DNA from: JAKFWF01 sp031367505
GTDB lineage: Bacteria; Pseudomonadota; Alphaproteobacteria; Rhizobiales; Hyphomicrobiaceae
Assembly (NCBI GenBank): GCA_031367505.1
Contig: JANLPY010000221.1
Span: 1-43,534 of the forward strand
Direction: 5' to 3'
DNA: 43,534 nt
In this document: piece after piece, positions 8,357-17,139 of the stretch
Layout of the letters: each line of letters begins with the position of its first letter
Position numbering within the stretch: the stretch's first letter is position 1
Translations under genes and position numbers: made by a program
Notes under the pieces: generated by a model
What the model was told of the DNA's origin: nothing
Databases searched by the model: none
The model's input: the letters and a program-made list of their open reading frames with translations, nothing else

Positions 8357-8966
8357 TGATGACTTCCGGCCGGGTTCGAGAGCATGTCCCTAGAACCTCA
8401 AAGGAATTCATGATGCATCAATTTACTTGTTCCAGTAAGTAATTGCGGCGACTGAGGTCATGATCGACATACAGAGGCATTGTCTGCGCACGTCTCGGTT
8501 TGAAGGCTGCGCTCGGGATTGCCGTGCCAACCCGGCCGTGCGCATTGGATTCAACAGCGGCGATGAGGCCGGGTGCTGATCAAAGTGCCACTTCGTCACC
8601 TTTGCCGCGCTGCACGGCTCTGAGCAGAATGTCACGCTCCCACTTCTTGCGGTGCCGAACCGCAACTTGTGACAACTGCTTGCAATGGCTCCAGGCATCA
8701 CATCGCCGGATCAAAGCGATACTTCGTCGTGTAAATTGGAATCGAAGTCGAACACGTCCGGCTGGTCGAACGTGCTCCAGTAGCGGAGTGAAGCTTTTGG
8801 GGCGGGCGCATCCTGGCAAGGGGGCAAATTTCTAGGCCGAAGGCGATGCACGCACCGTCATGACCCCAGAAGCTTCTTGGTCGACCAAACCTTCACGCGG
8901 GGCTGTCGAAAAATGATATTCTATTTTTATTGGATAAAAGTGCGAGATTTAGAAAAATATTCTGTT
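8357..8966. other. Long intergenic region without a convincing gene
   Basis: Roughly 600 bases between the divergent histidine kinase and cysH. Open frames exist on both strands (for example 8580-8819 minus) but have arginine/serine/cysteine-rich, antisense-like composition, no good ribosome binding site and no family I recognise. The last 60 bases (about 8905-8966) turn AT-rich and hold the likely cysH promoter. The rest may be a decayed gene or contain a small RNA; I see no clear terminator. Confidence 0.5.
8916..8963 (+). promoter_or_regulatory. AT-rich cysH upstream region with two ATATTCT repeats
   Basis: ATATTCT occurs at 8916-8922 and 8957-8963, 41 bases apart (about four helical turns), in the only AT-rich patch of this neighbourhood. 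This is a plausible promoter/operator for the sulfur-assimilation operon. The factor is not identified, and no CysB-type consensus can be assigned by eye. Confidence 0.4.
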
Positions 8967-9004
8967 ATGGTGCGTACGGTGCAGAGTGCACCGAGGACAT
9001 CGAA

Positions 9005-9760
9005 TTGACCCGCGCTCAGCAAAAAATACAAACCGCACCGATCATATCGGATCTCGAGAACGCATTGGCCAAGTCGGGCGCACTGGACCAACGCATTAGC
9101 CTGATTTCGCATGCACTACCCGGCCGTATCGCATTCTCGACCAGCCTCGGACTCGAAGATCAGGCGGTGCTGCATGCGATTGCCGCGAGTGGCTCAGCGA
9201 TCGACGTCTTCACGCTTGATACCGGCCGCCACTTTCCCGAGACGCTCGACACCATTGAGGCCAGCGAGCAGCGCTACGGGCTCAAGATCCGCGTGATCAC
9301 GCCTGAAGCGGCGGACCTTGAAGCGCTGGTTGCGCGCGACGGTATCAACGGCTTCCGGCTGTCGATCGAGGCACGTAAGTCCTGCTGCGACGTGCGCAAG
9401 GTTCGACCGCTGCATCGCGTGCTCGCCGGGGCGTCGGGCTGGATCACCGGACTGCGCCGGGGGCAATCGACGGGACGCCAGGACGTGGCCTTTGCCAGCC
9501 ATGATCGCGACTTCGATCTGCTGAAACTGAACCCGCTCGCCGACTGGTCGCTAGACCAGCTCGAAACCTACATCGCCGCCAATAATATTCCGATCAACCC
9601 GTTGCACGCGCGTGGGTTCCCCTCGATCGGCTGTCAACCGTGCACTCGCGCCGTCGCGCCGGGCGAGGATATCCGGGCCGGCCGCTGGTGGTGGGAAAAC
9701 GCCGACGGCAAAGAGTGCGGCCTGCACAACCGGCCGAAGTTTGCAGGAGCCACGACATGA
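9005..9760 (+). CDS. cysH: Adenylyl-sulfate (APS) reductase
   Basis: A 251-residue thioredoxin-dependent reductase converting adenylyl sulfate to sulfite in assimilatory sulfate reduction. The PAPS-reductase fold carries the FSTSLGLEDQ P-loop-like motif. It has the four cysteines of the [4Fe-4S] APS-reductase subgroup, Cys127-Cys128 and Cys210/Cys213 (CQPC), plus the C-terminal catalytic Cys238 in ECGLH. APS rather than PAPS is therefore the likely substrate, fitting the absence of an APS kinase domain in the CysN next door. I chose TTG at 9005 because GAGGA lies at 8993-8997 with 7-base spacing. An earlier in-frame TTG at 8930 would translate the AT-rich promoter. The stop overlaps the cysD start by 4 bases. 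Confidence 0.93.
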   Translation: MTRAQQKIQTAPIISDLENALAKSGALDQRISLISHALPGRIAFSTSLGLEDQAVLHAIAASGSAIDVFTLDTGRHFPETLDTIEASEQRYGLKIRVITPEAADLEALVARDGINGFRLSIEARKSCCDVRKVRPLHRVLAGASGWITGLRRGQSTGRQDVAFASHDRDFDLLKLNPLADWSLDQLETYIAANNIPINPLHARGFPSIGCQPCTRAVAPGEDIRAGRWWWENADGKECGLHNRPKFAGATT

Positions 9761-10662
9761 ACAAGCCGATGTCACACCTCGACGTGCTCGAAGCCGAGAG
9801 TATCCACATCTTTCGCGAGGCAGCGGCCCAGTTCCGTAAGCCGGTGCTGATGTACTCGATCGGCAAGGATTCGACCGTGCTCCTGCATCTTGCGCGCAAG
9901 GCGTTCTTCCCGCAGATGATTCCGTTTCCGCTGCTGCACGTCGACACCACCTGGAAGTTCCGCGACATGATCACATTTCGCGATCGCGTGGTGGCCAATG
10001 TGGGTGCCGAACTGATCGTACATACCAACGCGGACGGGCTCGCGCGTAATATCAATCCCATCGACTATGCGCCGTCGCTTTACACCGGCGTGATGAAGAC
10101 ACAAGCCTTGAAACAGGCGCTCGATGCGCACGGCTTCGACGCAGCATTCGGTGGCGCGCGCCGCGACGAGGAGGCGAGCCGCTCCAAGGAGCGGGTGTTC
10201 TCGTTCCGCTCGGCCGGCCATCGCTGGGATCCACGCAAGCAGCGGCCCGAGATGGGACGACTGCTCAACGGCCGGCTCGGCACCGGCGAGACTGCGCGCG
10301 TGTTCCCGTTGTCGAATTGGACCGAGCGCGACGTGTGGCGTTATCTGCTGCGCGAGAAGCTCGCAGTCGTGCCGTTGTACATGGCGGCCTTGCGGCCGAC
10401 GATCACACGTAATGATCAGCTGATCGTGCTCGATGACGACCGATTGCCGCTGAAGTCCGGTGAGGTGATTACCAACCGCCGCGTTCGATTCCGCACGCTC
10501 GGATGCTGGCCGCTGACTGCCGCGATCGAATCCGACGCCGCCGATATTGAGAGCGTGGTCGCCGAGACACTCTCGGCGCGCACCTCCGAGCGGGAAGGCC
10601 GCCTGATCGATCATGACCAGTCGGGTGCGATGGAACGCAAGAAGCAGGAAGGCTATTTCTGA
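9757..10662 (+). CDS. cysD: Sulfate adenylyltransferase subunit 2
   Basis: A 301-residue catalytic subunit of ATP sulfurylase, which activates sulfate to adenylyl sulfate together with the GTPase CysN. It has the PP-loop SIGKDSTVLLHLARKAF near the N-terminus, the GGARRDEE segment, and a C-terminal VRFRTLGCWPLT. Length is normal. The ATG at 9757 overlaps the cysH stop (ATGA) and has CAGGAG upstream, showing translational coupling. The cysN start shares one base with its stop. Confidence 0.96.
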   Translation: MNKPMSHLDVLEAESIHIFREAAAQFRKPVLMYSIGKDSTVLLHLARKAFFPQMIPFPLLHVDTTWKFRDMITFRDRVVANVGAELIVHTNADGLARNINPIDYAPSLYTGVMKTQALKQALDAHGFDAAFGGARRDEEASRSKERVFSFRSAGHRWDPRKQRPEMGRLLNGRLGTGETARVFPLSNWTERDVWRYLLREKLAVVPLYMAALRPTITRNDQLIVLDDDRLPLKSGEVITNRRVRFRTLGCWPLTAAIESDAADIESVVAETLSARTSEREGRLIDHDQSGAMERKKQEGYF

Positions 10663-12167
10663 TGACCGCTGCCATTAAGATCAGAAGCGCCGGGTCCAAG
10701 GCGCCGGCAACCGTGAGCCAAGCCGCCAACACGAACGCCAAACCGGCGAACCTGCCGCGCGAACTCGAAGGCGTGGTCCATATCCTCACCTGCGGCTCCG
10801 TCGATGACGGCAAGTCGACGCTGATCGGCCGCCTGCTGTGGGATTCAGCTGATCTGCCCGAGGACACGCGCGCGACGCTGCAGCGCTCGGCTGGCGCTGG
10901 CGGCGAACCCGATCTGAGCTTGCTTGTCGACGGCCTCGCCGCCGAGCGCGAGCAGGGCATCACCATCGACATCGCCTGGCGCTACTTCGACACCGCGAGC
11001 CGGCGTTATGTGATCATCGACAGCCCCGGTCACGAGCAATATACGCGCAACATGGCGTCCGGCGCCTCGCACGCCGACGTCGCGATCATGCTGGTCGATG
11101 CTCGCGACGGTGTGAAAAAGCAGACCCGTCGCCACGCCGCGATCCTCGACCTGCTTGGCGTCCGTCGCGTCATCCTCGCCGTCAACAAGATGGACCTGGT
11201 GCACTGGTCTGAGGCGCAGTTCGCCGCCATCGAGGCCGACTTCCGCGCAGTGACGCAGCGCTTCAACTTCGAGACGGCGGTGGCGGTGCCGATGGCGGCC
11301 AAGCTCGGCGACAACGTCGCGCGCCATTCCGCCAACATGCCTTGGTACGCGGGCCCGACACTACTCGAAGAACTCGACCGGGCGCCAAGCCGTGGCCAGG
11401 CGACCGGCGGCGCCTTCCGTATGCCGGTGCAGATGGTGCTGCGCGGCGAGCATGATTTCCGCGGACTTGCGGGATCGATCAGTTCAGGCGAGGTTCGCGT
11501 CGGCGACGAGATCGTTGACGGCGTCAGTGGTCGCGCTGCCCGGGTGCGCCGCATCGCCACCTTCGACGGCGATCTCGAACGCGCCGGCACTGGGCAGGCG
11601 GTCGTGTTGCAGCTTGACACCGACCTTGATGTCGCGCGTGGCGCGGTGCTGGCGAGTACTGACAGCCATGCACCACTCGCCCATCAGATCGATGTTCGAC
11701 TGGTGTGGCTCGCCGATACGCCGCTCGATACCGACCATGGCCTGTTGCTGCGGACCGTGACCGATCTCGTGCCGGTCAGTGCCGTTGCAGTTCGTGGGCG
11801 ACTCAATCTTGAGACTATGACCGAGATTGCCGGCACCGTTTGCGCGACCAACGACATTGTCGTTGCCGACATTGAGCTCGGCCGGGCAACATCGCTCGAC
11901 TGCTTCCTCGATCAGCGCGAAACCGGCAGCTTTGTACTTGTCGATGCTCTGACCGGCGCCACATTGGCGGGTGGCGTCGTAGTCGCATCCATTGAACGTC
12001 CGTCGCAGAGGCGGCCTGACCGGTTCCGCCTGACCGTCGACATGTTTGCTGAGGGCGTTTGTGACAGCGTCGAAATCGGCAGCGACGAGTTCCGCCGACG
12101 AGCACAGGAAGTGGTCAAAATCCTGCGTGCTGCGGGCGTTGGGGTTGATGTGGAGGAGTGGCAATAA
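10662..12167 (+). CDS. cysN: Sulfate adenylyltransferase subunit 1 (GTPase)
   Basis: A 501-residue EF-Tu-like GTPase subunit that drives ATP sulfurylase with GTP hydrolysis. G1 is GSVDDGKST with Lys51, G3 is DSPGH starting at Asp120, and G4 is NKMD with Asn175. Beta-barrel domains follow. The protein stops where the CysC APS-kinase domain would begin in the fused CysNC form (about 630 residues), so this organism's version at this locus does not make PAPS. The start shares a base with the cysD stop (TGATG), with CAGGAAGG ahead. A short charged N-terminal extension (about 25 residues) precedes the conserved region. Confidence 0.95.
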   Translation: MTAAIKIRSAGSKAPATVSQAANTNAKPANLPRELEGVVHILTCGSVDDGKSTLIGRLLWDSADLPEDTRATLQRSAGAGGEPDLSLLVDGLAAEREQGITIDIAWRYFDTASRRYVIIDSPGHEQYTRNMASGASHADVAIMLVDARDGVKKQTRRHAAILDLLGVRRVILAVNKMDLVHWSEAQFAAIEADFRAVTQRFNFETAVAVPMAAKLGDNVARHSANMPWYAGPTLLEELDRAPSRGQATGGAFRMPVQMVLRGEHDFRGLAGSISSGEVRVGDEIVDGVSGRAARVRRIATFDGDLERAGTGQAVVLQLDTDLDVARGAVLASTDSHAPLAHQIDVRLVWLADTPLDTDHGLLLRTVTDLVPVSAVAVRGRLNLETMTEIAGTVCATNDIVVADIELGRATSLDCFLDQRETGSFVLVDALTGATLAGGVVVASIERPSQRRPDRFRLTVDMFAEGVCDSVEIGSDEFRRRAQEVVKILRAAGVGVDVEEWQ

Positions 12168-12295
12168 TTCCGGCCGTCGTCGTGCCGCTCAGCCATCGGA
12201 GACGGGTCGCACAACAAGAGTGGTTTGTGAGCGTACCGCTACTACCTCGACCGGACGCCGGGAACGCACGGTTACCTTCCCGCGCGTGCGATTTG

Positions 12296-13669
12296 TCAGC
12301 CATTGAACGCGGCTTGCGCTTCCGGCAGGTCCCAGATTCGGCCAATGGCTTTTGCGCCGGCAGTCGTGATTGCAACTTCGTCAGCCGCCAGGTATCGCCC
12401 CTCGTCAATCAGGATGTGGCCATCGACGATGACCTGATCAATGTTGGCGCGATTGGCGAGTGCGATCAGTCCGCGCCTGGGATCGAACAGCGGCTGCAGA
12501 TGCGGATGGGACAGATCGACCACCGTGATGTCCGCAGTCGCGCCCGGTGCGATGATACCAAGATCTGGCCGTTTGATCACGGCAGCGGCCGTCTTCGTAA
12601 CCGATTCAAGCAGCTCCGGTGCACTGGCGATATCGGCACGGCCAGCCGTCAATTTCGAGATCATTGATGCGGCGTTGAGTTCACCGAGAATATCCATGTT
12701 GTAGCCGTCGGTGCCAACGACGGTGCGGACGCCGTGACTTGCGAAGCGTCCGAACGCGGCGGTGACACCGGACCGTGCGAACACGCGCGGGCAATTCAAT
12801 ACCGTCGCGCCGCGGGTCGCCATCAGCGTTAAGTCTTCATCCGTACTCGATATGCAATGAGCTGCCAGCAGGTCCGGTGCGAGCAGCCCAAGCCAGTCGA
12901 GATATTGGGCGGGTGTGCGACCGCCGTGACGCTGAGCGATCGTTGCCACTTCGGCTTGGCTTTGGGCCAGATGCGTGGTGATCGGCACATCGAGTTCACG
13001 AGCGCGGCTCGCACAGGCGCGCATCAAATCAGCGCTGCATGTATCTGTAGCGTGAGGGCTCATAGCCAGCCGGATGCGGCCTTCAGCGCGGCCGTGCCAG
13101 CGTGCGTGGAGTGCATTCCAGGTGCTCAGGTCAACTTGTCCGTCGTCGCCGGCATAATGCACGATACCATCGGAGCCGGCCTGAGCGTTCGATGTCGAAA
13201 ACAAATAGGGCGCGCCGTAAAACCGGATGCCCATTTCTTCAGCGGCATCGAACATCTCTGGAATTGTATTGCGAAACGCCTCCATTACGGTCGCAACGCC
13301 GCCCTTCAGAAGTTGCAGCACGCCGAGCCGGGCAATCGCCATGCGCTCCGCCGGTGATAGGATTTCTGCACCGCGTTTGGTCAGCGGCAGAAGTACCGTA
13401 TAGACGATGCTCTGGTTGTTCTTGCGGCCATTGCCATCTTCAGTATGAGTGCGGGCGACGGCTTCACTGAAGCAATGATTGTGCAGGTTCATGAGACCGG
13501 GAAGGATAAACCGCCCCGGTCTGTCGAACACCACATCGGCCGCCGGCCGATCGCGCGATATGGCCGCGATGCGATTGCCTTCGAGCAGTACCCACCGGTC
13601 GCGCAGCACATCCTGCGCCCCATCGCGGCGGGCAAGGACATAAGCGCCGAAGATTGCAATTCTGCTCAT
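12296..13669 (-). CDS. Amidohydrolase, cytosine deaminase / TRZ-ATZ type
   Basis: A 457-residue metal-dependent hydrolase of the amidohydrolase superfamily, with the usual beta-sandwich halves around a TIM barrel. Metal ligands are visible: His63 and His65 in LHNH, His233 in TTHLAQS, His271 in AAHC and Asp321 in GTDG. This pattern fits deaminases and chlorohydrolases of the SsnA/AtzA/TrzA/MtaD group; the substrate cannot be told from sequence alone. The ATG at 13669 is preceded by GAGG that overlaps the TGA of the upstream deacetylase gene (7-base gap), so the two are probably translated together. That pairing suggests catabolism of an N-containing compound, which is inference. Confidence 0.85.
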   Translation of the reverse strand: MSRIAIFGAYVLARRDGAQDVLRDRWVLLEGNRIAAISRDRPAADVVFDRPGRFILPGLMNLHNHCFSEAVARTHTEDGNGRKNNQSIVYTVLLPLTKRGAEILSPAERMAIARLGVLQLLKGGVATVMEAFRNTIPEMFDAAEEMGIRFYGAPYLFSTSNAQAGSDGIVHYAGDDGQVDLSTWNALHARWHGRAEGRIRLAMSPHATDTCSADLMRACASRARELDVPITTHLAQSQAEVATIAQRHGGRTPAQYLDWLGLLAPDLLAAHCISSTDEDLTLMATRGATVLNCPRVFARSGVTAAFGRFASHGVRTVVGTDGYNMDILGELNAASMISKLTAGRADIASAPELLESVTKTAAAVIKRPDLGIIAPGATADITVVDLSHPHLQPLFDPRRGLIALANRANIDQVIVDGHILIDEGRYLAADEVAITTAGAKAIGRIWDLPEAQAAFNG

Positions 13670-13676
13670 TGGGGCC

Positions 13677-14561
13677 TCACGTCGTTTTGGATTCGTGGCT
13701 CAGGTAATTTGCAGCGATGGCTTCGCCTGTCGTGATCCAAACGTCCGGGCAAGATTTCGCGTAGGTCAAGAATTCCCGCAGCAAACGAAGTCGCATCGGG
13801 CGGCCACTGCATTGGGGATGCAGCACGGTCGTGACCATCGCTCCCCAGTCACGCGTTTCATCGAGTTCGTCTTTCCAGATCGAAAGCACATGCTCCTTCG
13901 GGAAGATCGAGCGCGGGCTGAAGCGGGTGGAGAGGCCGTGCATCCAATCGTCGTAGCTGGCGGTTACCGGCAATTCGATCGTGCCTGGCTGGCCATCGGC
14001 CAGTCGATGACGATAGGGGCGCACGTCATCGCGAAATGACGACGAGTAGACGATGCCGTGGCGGACGAGTGATGCGCGCAGTTGCTCAGTGAACTCACCA
14101 TAGGGCGCTCGATATCCCGTTGGTTTTATCCCCAATCGTCGTTGCAGCGCTTCGAAACCGCGCTCGAGTTCTTCCTCGATCCATGGATCACCTGGATCTG
14201 GTAGCAGATGGTGATAGCCGTGGTGGCCGATTTCGTGACCGGCTTTGAGGATCGACTCTGCCATGGCCGGGTGCGCATCGACCGACCAACCGGTGATGAA
14301 AAACGTTGCCTTCAGATCGAGCTGATCCAGCAGTTCAAGAAGTTTCGGCGTGCCGACGCGAGCCTCATAGCCGCCATAGCTCATGGTGATCAAACGTTGC
14401 GCGTGCTGGGCATCCTTCGATGTCCAAGCGCTTTCGGCATCCACATCGAACGACAGGAACATCGCCGAGGTATAGGGCTCGGGCCACGGATACGCTGGTG
14501 CCGGCGGCGCGGTGTTGGCCGGCACCAGCGGAATGCTTGCGAGTGCTTTACGGTCCTGCAT
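13677..14561 (-). CDS. Polysaccharide deacetylase (NodB/PuuE-like) family protein
   Basis: About 294 residues, NodB homology fold. The metal-binding Asp pair sits in SFDVDAESAW (Asp39, Asp41 from this start), the HxxxH motif in GHEIGHHGYHH (His109 and His113), and RAPYGEF forms the next conserved loop. Members closest to this layout include PuuE-type allantoinases and peptidoglycan-like deacetylases, so the substrate may be a small amide rather than a polysaccharide. No signal peptide is seen, which favours a cytosolic substrate. The start is uncertain: ATG 14561 is chosen, while GTG 14609 is in frame and closer to the divergent SDR gene. It forms an apparent operon with the downstream amidohydrolase. 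Confidence 0.82.
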   Translation of the reverse strand: MQDRKALASIPLVPANTAPPAPAYPWPEPYTSAMFLSFDVDAESAWTSKDAQHAQRLITMSYGGYEARVGTPKLLELLDQLDLKATFFITGWSVDAHPAMAESILKAGHEIGHHGYHHLLPDPGDPWIEEELERGFEALQRRLGIKPTGYRAPYGEFTEQLRASLVRHGIVYSSSFRDDVRPYRHRLADGQPGTIELPVTASYDDWMHGLSTRFSPRSIFPKEHVLSIWKDELDETRDWGAMVTTVLHPQCSGRPMRLRLLREFLTYAKSCPDVWITTGEAIAANYLSHESKTT

Positions 14562-14698
14562 TGATGGCAGCCTTTTCTGGAGCTCGAAGACGCTGACCCG
14601 CTCCGCCACTGCGGAAAAATGTGCGTATCACCGGGCGCGGCATTTTACTAAAGTCGGACTTGGGAGAACCGGCTAACGTACCGCTCTCTACAATGAGC

Positions 14699-14703
14699 AG
14701 GAG
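14699..14703 (+). promoter_or_regulatory. Ribosome binding site deciding the SDR start
   Basis: AGGAG with 7 bases to TTG 14711. The ATG at 14693 lies upstream of this site and has no comparable sequence before it, so the TTG is favoured. Confidence 0.6.
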
Positions 14704-14710
14704 TAGTGCC

Positions 14711-15556
14711 TTGAGGCGCACAGAAATTATCAAATCCGGCAACGTCGGTGTCGTCACTGGTGCGGCACTCGGCATTGGCCTCGCGATGTGCAAGCGATTT
14801 GCGCAGTCGGGAATGTCCGTCGTCATGGCCGATCTCCCGGGCTCAGATCTCGACGCGGCGGTTGAAGCGGTTCGCTTGTTGTCTCCGGCTGGCAACCATA
14901 CCGTGCTCGCCGTGCCAACCGATGTGACCTGCCCGCAGCAGGTTCGAAGATTGCACGATACCGCCATGACGAGTTTCGGCAAGGTCAACTTTCTTGTGAA
15001 CAATGCCGTGTCGCGGGTTGGGCGCGGTATGGACGCCGATCTGGCCGACTGGCGACGGGCGATGGAGGTCAATGTCTGGGGGCCGATCCAAACCGTGCGA
15101 GTGTTCCTGCCGGACATGCTCTCGTCCCCGCACCCCGGCATGATCGTCAATGTCGGCTCGAAGCAGGGCATCACCAATCCACCAGGCCATCCAATATACA
15201 ACATTACCAAAGCGGCGCTGAAAAGCTACACCGAGGCGCTCGAACACGAGTTGCGGTCGAACCCGGCCAACCAGGGCGAAGGTCGCGTATCGGCTCATCT
15301 ATTGGTGCCGGGCTGGACGACCACCGGCAAATCCGAGCACAAGTCCGGCGCCTGGTTGCCCGAACAAGTGGTCGAGACCATGCTCTCCGCAATCGGGAGA
15401 GGCGATTTCTATATCGTCTGCCCTGACGACGAAGTCACACTCGACATGGATAGGAAACGCATCTTGTGGGCGGCTGGCGACATTACAGAGAACCGTCCGC
15501 CATTATCACGATGGCATCCCGATTATGCCGCCATCGCGAAGTCCAATTGCTCGTAG
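14711..15556 (+). CDS. Short-chain dehydrogenase/reductase
   Basis: A 281-residue Rossmann-fold oxidoreductase. It has the cofactor motif TGAALGIG near the N-terminus, NNAVS in the core, a serine in VNVGSKQG and the catalytic YNITK. The acidic residue after beta-2 (MADLPGSD) suggests NAD(H) preference, as known for classical SDRs. It is divergent from the deacetylase-amidohydrolase pair and could share its pathway, but the substrate is unknown. The start codon is TTG, chosen by the AGGAG spacing; ATG 14693 adds six residues. Confidence 0.85.
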   Translation: MRRTEIIKSGNVGVVTGAALGIGLAMCKRFAQSGMSVVMADLPGSDLDAAVEAVRLLSPAGNHTVLAVPTDVTCPQQVRRLHDTAMTSFGKVNFLVNNAVSRVGRGMDADLADWRRAMEVNVWGPIQTVRVFLPDMLSSPHPGMIVNVGSKQGITNPPGHPIYNITKAALKSYTEALEHELRSNPANQGEGRVSAHLLVPGWTTTGKSEHKSGAWLPEQVVETMLSAIGRGDFYIVCPDDEVTLDMDRKRILWAAGDITENRPPLSRWHPDYAAIAKSNCS

Positions 15557-15600
15557 TTGAGAAACGACCGCAGCGAGCTCGATGCGACGAGGCGTGAAAT

Positions 15601-16011
15601 TTAGATGGCGCCGCGTTCTTGCGTCAGCCACCACGCAACTGCGATCAAAGCACCCAACGCTGCTAGCGCCATGGCAGCGAACGCCCAGCCTCGTGTTTTG
15701 TCTTGGCTGCGATCCAGTACTTCGACCTGCCCAATTGTAGGTTTCGTTGCTGGCTGGTGTGCTGGCTCAAAGTGGGTGGGAGTGAGTACTCGCAATCGAT
15801 GATTTTCAGCGCCGGGAGCTGATTTGGCAGGCCGCGCCGTCGATGAGGGCCGCACAGTAGGCTTAGCGTCGCGTCGAGTTAATGATCTGTGTAAATCGGG
15901 CCCCGGCTGTTCTGCCTCGACTTCGGCAGAGATCCGCTGCAGCCGGTGTAATACGGCTTTGACGTTCACGATCTGCGGATCATTGCGCTTAGGATTTTTG
16001 GGGTGGTGCAT
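15601..16011 (-). CDS. Hypothetical protein with C-terminal membrane helix
   Basis: 136 residues, family not recognised. A charged N-terminal segment (about 1-50) is followed by a proline/threonine/alanine-rich linker and one hydrophobic helix (about 110-128, AFAAMALAALGALIAVAWW) close to the C-terminus, giving a tail-anchored layout. It converges with the SDR gene, 44 bases apart. The start ATG at 16011 lacks a clear ribosome binding site. The transmembrane helix and frame length support a real gene, but function is unknown. Confidence 0.55.
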   Translation of the reverse strand: MHHPKNPKRNDPQIVNVKAVLHRLQRISAEVEAEQPGPDLHRSLTRRDAKPTVRPSSTARPAKSAPGAENHRLRVLTPTHFEPAHQPATKPTIGQVEVLDRSQDKTRGWAFAAMALAALGALIAVAWWLTQERGAI

Positions 16012-16102
16012 GACGGTACGTCTACTGAATGCAAAAGGCGGGGCATCGACGTTGCTTCCGGAACATCACCCAATTATGGCAGCGTGCAATTACTCCCTCC
16101 AA

Positions 16103-17131
16103 TCAATCGACGGCTGGACCGGCCGCGCCAAGACCGAAGGCGCCGGCGATGAGCTGGTAGCTCTTGACGCGGGCGGCCTCATCGTAGGCCCAGGTGACAA
16201 TCGCCATTTCCACTGCGCCGGTTTGTTTCGCCAAATCGCGGATACGATCGGCGACCACGGGGCCAGTGCCGATAAACGCGTTGCGGCGATAACCATCCAT
16301 GCGCGCGCGGTCGGCCTCTGAATAATCGTGAGCAGCTGCCGCATCGGGCGATTCGAGAGGCAGGAACACGCCGCGATCGCGGAACAACCGGAAACGAGCG
16401 CGTGACATGAAGTGGTGCTCCGCCTCTTCGTCGCTGTCGGCGGCGAGCGCCCAAACGCACAACGCGGGCTTGGGTTCGGGGTGGCGGGGGCTGGGTTGAT
16501 ACGTTTCGCGATAGATGCGCAACGCGTCGGCCCCGCCGGCACCATCGGTGAAGAACCACGCGAACGCGTACGGCAAGCCGAAATAGGCCGCGATCTGCGC
16601 GCCGTAGTCGGAGCTACCTAGGATCCAGATTTCGGGTGACGTATCACCAGCCGGGTATGCCCGCACGCTGGCGAATGGATGTCCTTCGCGCAGCGGTGTG
16701 TTGGTGAGCCAAGCCTGCAGGTCCCGGATGTCGTTGGGAAACTGGGCCGGCCTTTCATTGGCCTGCGGATTGAGCGCATAGGCGGTCCGGCCGTCGGAGC
16801 CAGGCGCGCGACCAAGGCCCAGATCGATACGCCCAGGAGCGATTGCCTCCAAAATCCGAAATTGCTCCGCCACCTTCAAGGGGGCGTAGTGGGGGAGCAT
16901 GACGCCGGCGCTGCCGACCCGGATCCGCGTCGTGGTGGCGGCAATCGCGGCGATCAGAACTTCCGGCGCCGTGCCGACAATCGTTTCGTTGCTATGATGC
17001 TCAGACACCCAAAAGCGGCCATAGCCCATTGCTTCTGTGGCTTTGGCAAGCGCCATCGTATTGCGGATCGCCTCACCCTGTGGCCGGCCCGCCAAGGCGA
17101 TCGATTGATCGAGAACCGAAAGTTGCAGCAC
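16103..17131 (-). CDS. Luciferase-like (LLM class) flavin-dependent monooxygenase
   Basis: A 342-residue TIM-barrel flavoprotein of the bacterial luciferase-like class, using reduced flavin and oxygen on an unknown small substrate. Typical stretches are visible: VLQLSVLDQS at the N-terminus, RFWVSEHH, VGSAGVMLPHYAPL, RIDLGLGRAPG and a C-terminal AIVTWAYDEAARVKS. This arrangement matches the MsnO8-type branch. GTG 17131 is chosen because GAGGA (17140-17144) lies 8 bases upstream; an ATG at 17203 is in frame but its extra 24 residues do not resemble the family. It is divergent from a VOC gene. Confidence 0.88.
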   Translation of the reverse strand: MLQLSVLDQSIALAGRPQGEAIRNTMALAKATEAMGYGRFWVSEHHSNETIVGTAPEVLIAAIAATTTRIRVGSAGVMLPHYAPLKVAEQFRILEAIAPGRIDLGLGRAPGSDGRTAYALNPQANERPAQFPNDIRDLQAWLTNTPLREGHPFASVRAYPAGDTSPEIWILGSSDYGAQIAAYFGLPYAFAWFFTDGAGGADALRIYRETYQPSPRHPEPKPALCVWALAADSDEEAEHHFMSRARFRLFRDRGVFLPLESPDAAAAHDYSEADRARMDGYRRNAFIGTGPVVADRIRDLAKQTGAVEMAIVTWAYDEAARVKSYQLIAGAFGLGAAGPAVD

Positions 17132-17139
17132 GGAAATTT

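Noticed and set aside
8405..8445. GGAAC on the minus strand upstream of the HWE kinase as an EcfG promoter
   Set aside because: At 16 or 17 bases the -10 reads CATG or ATGA, not CGTT-like.
8580..8819. 79-residue minus-strand frame in the kinase-cysH gap
   Set aside because: Basic, cysteine-containing composition without a ribosome binding site or recognisable family; kept only as part of the unassigned region.
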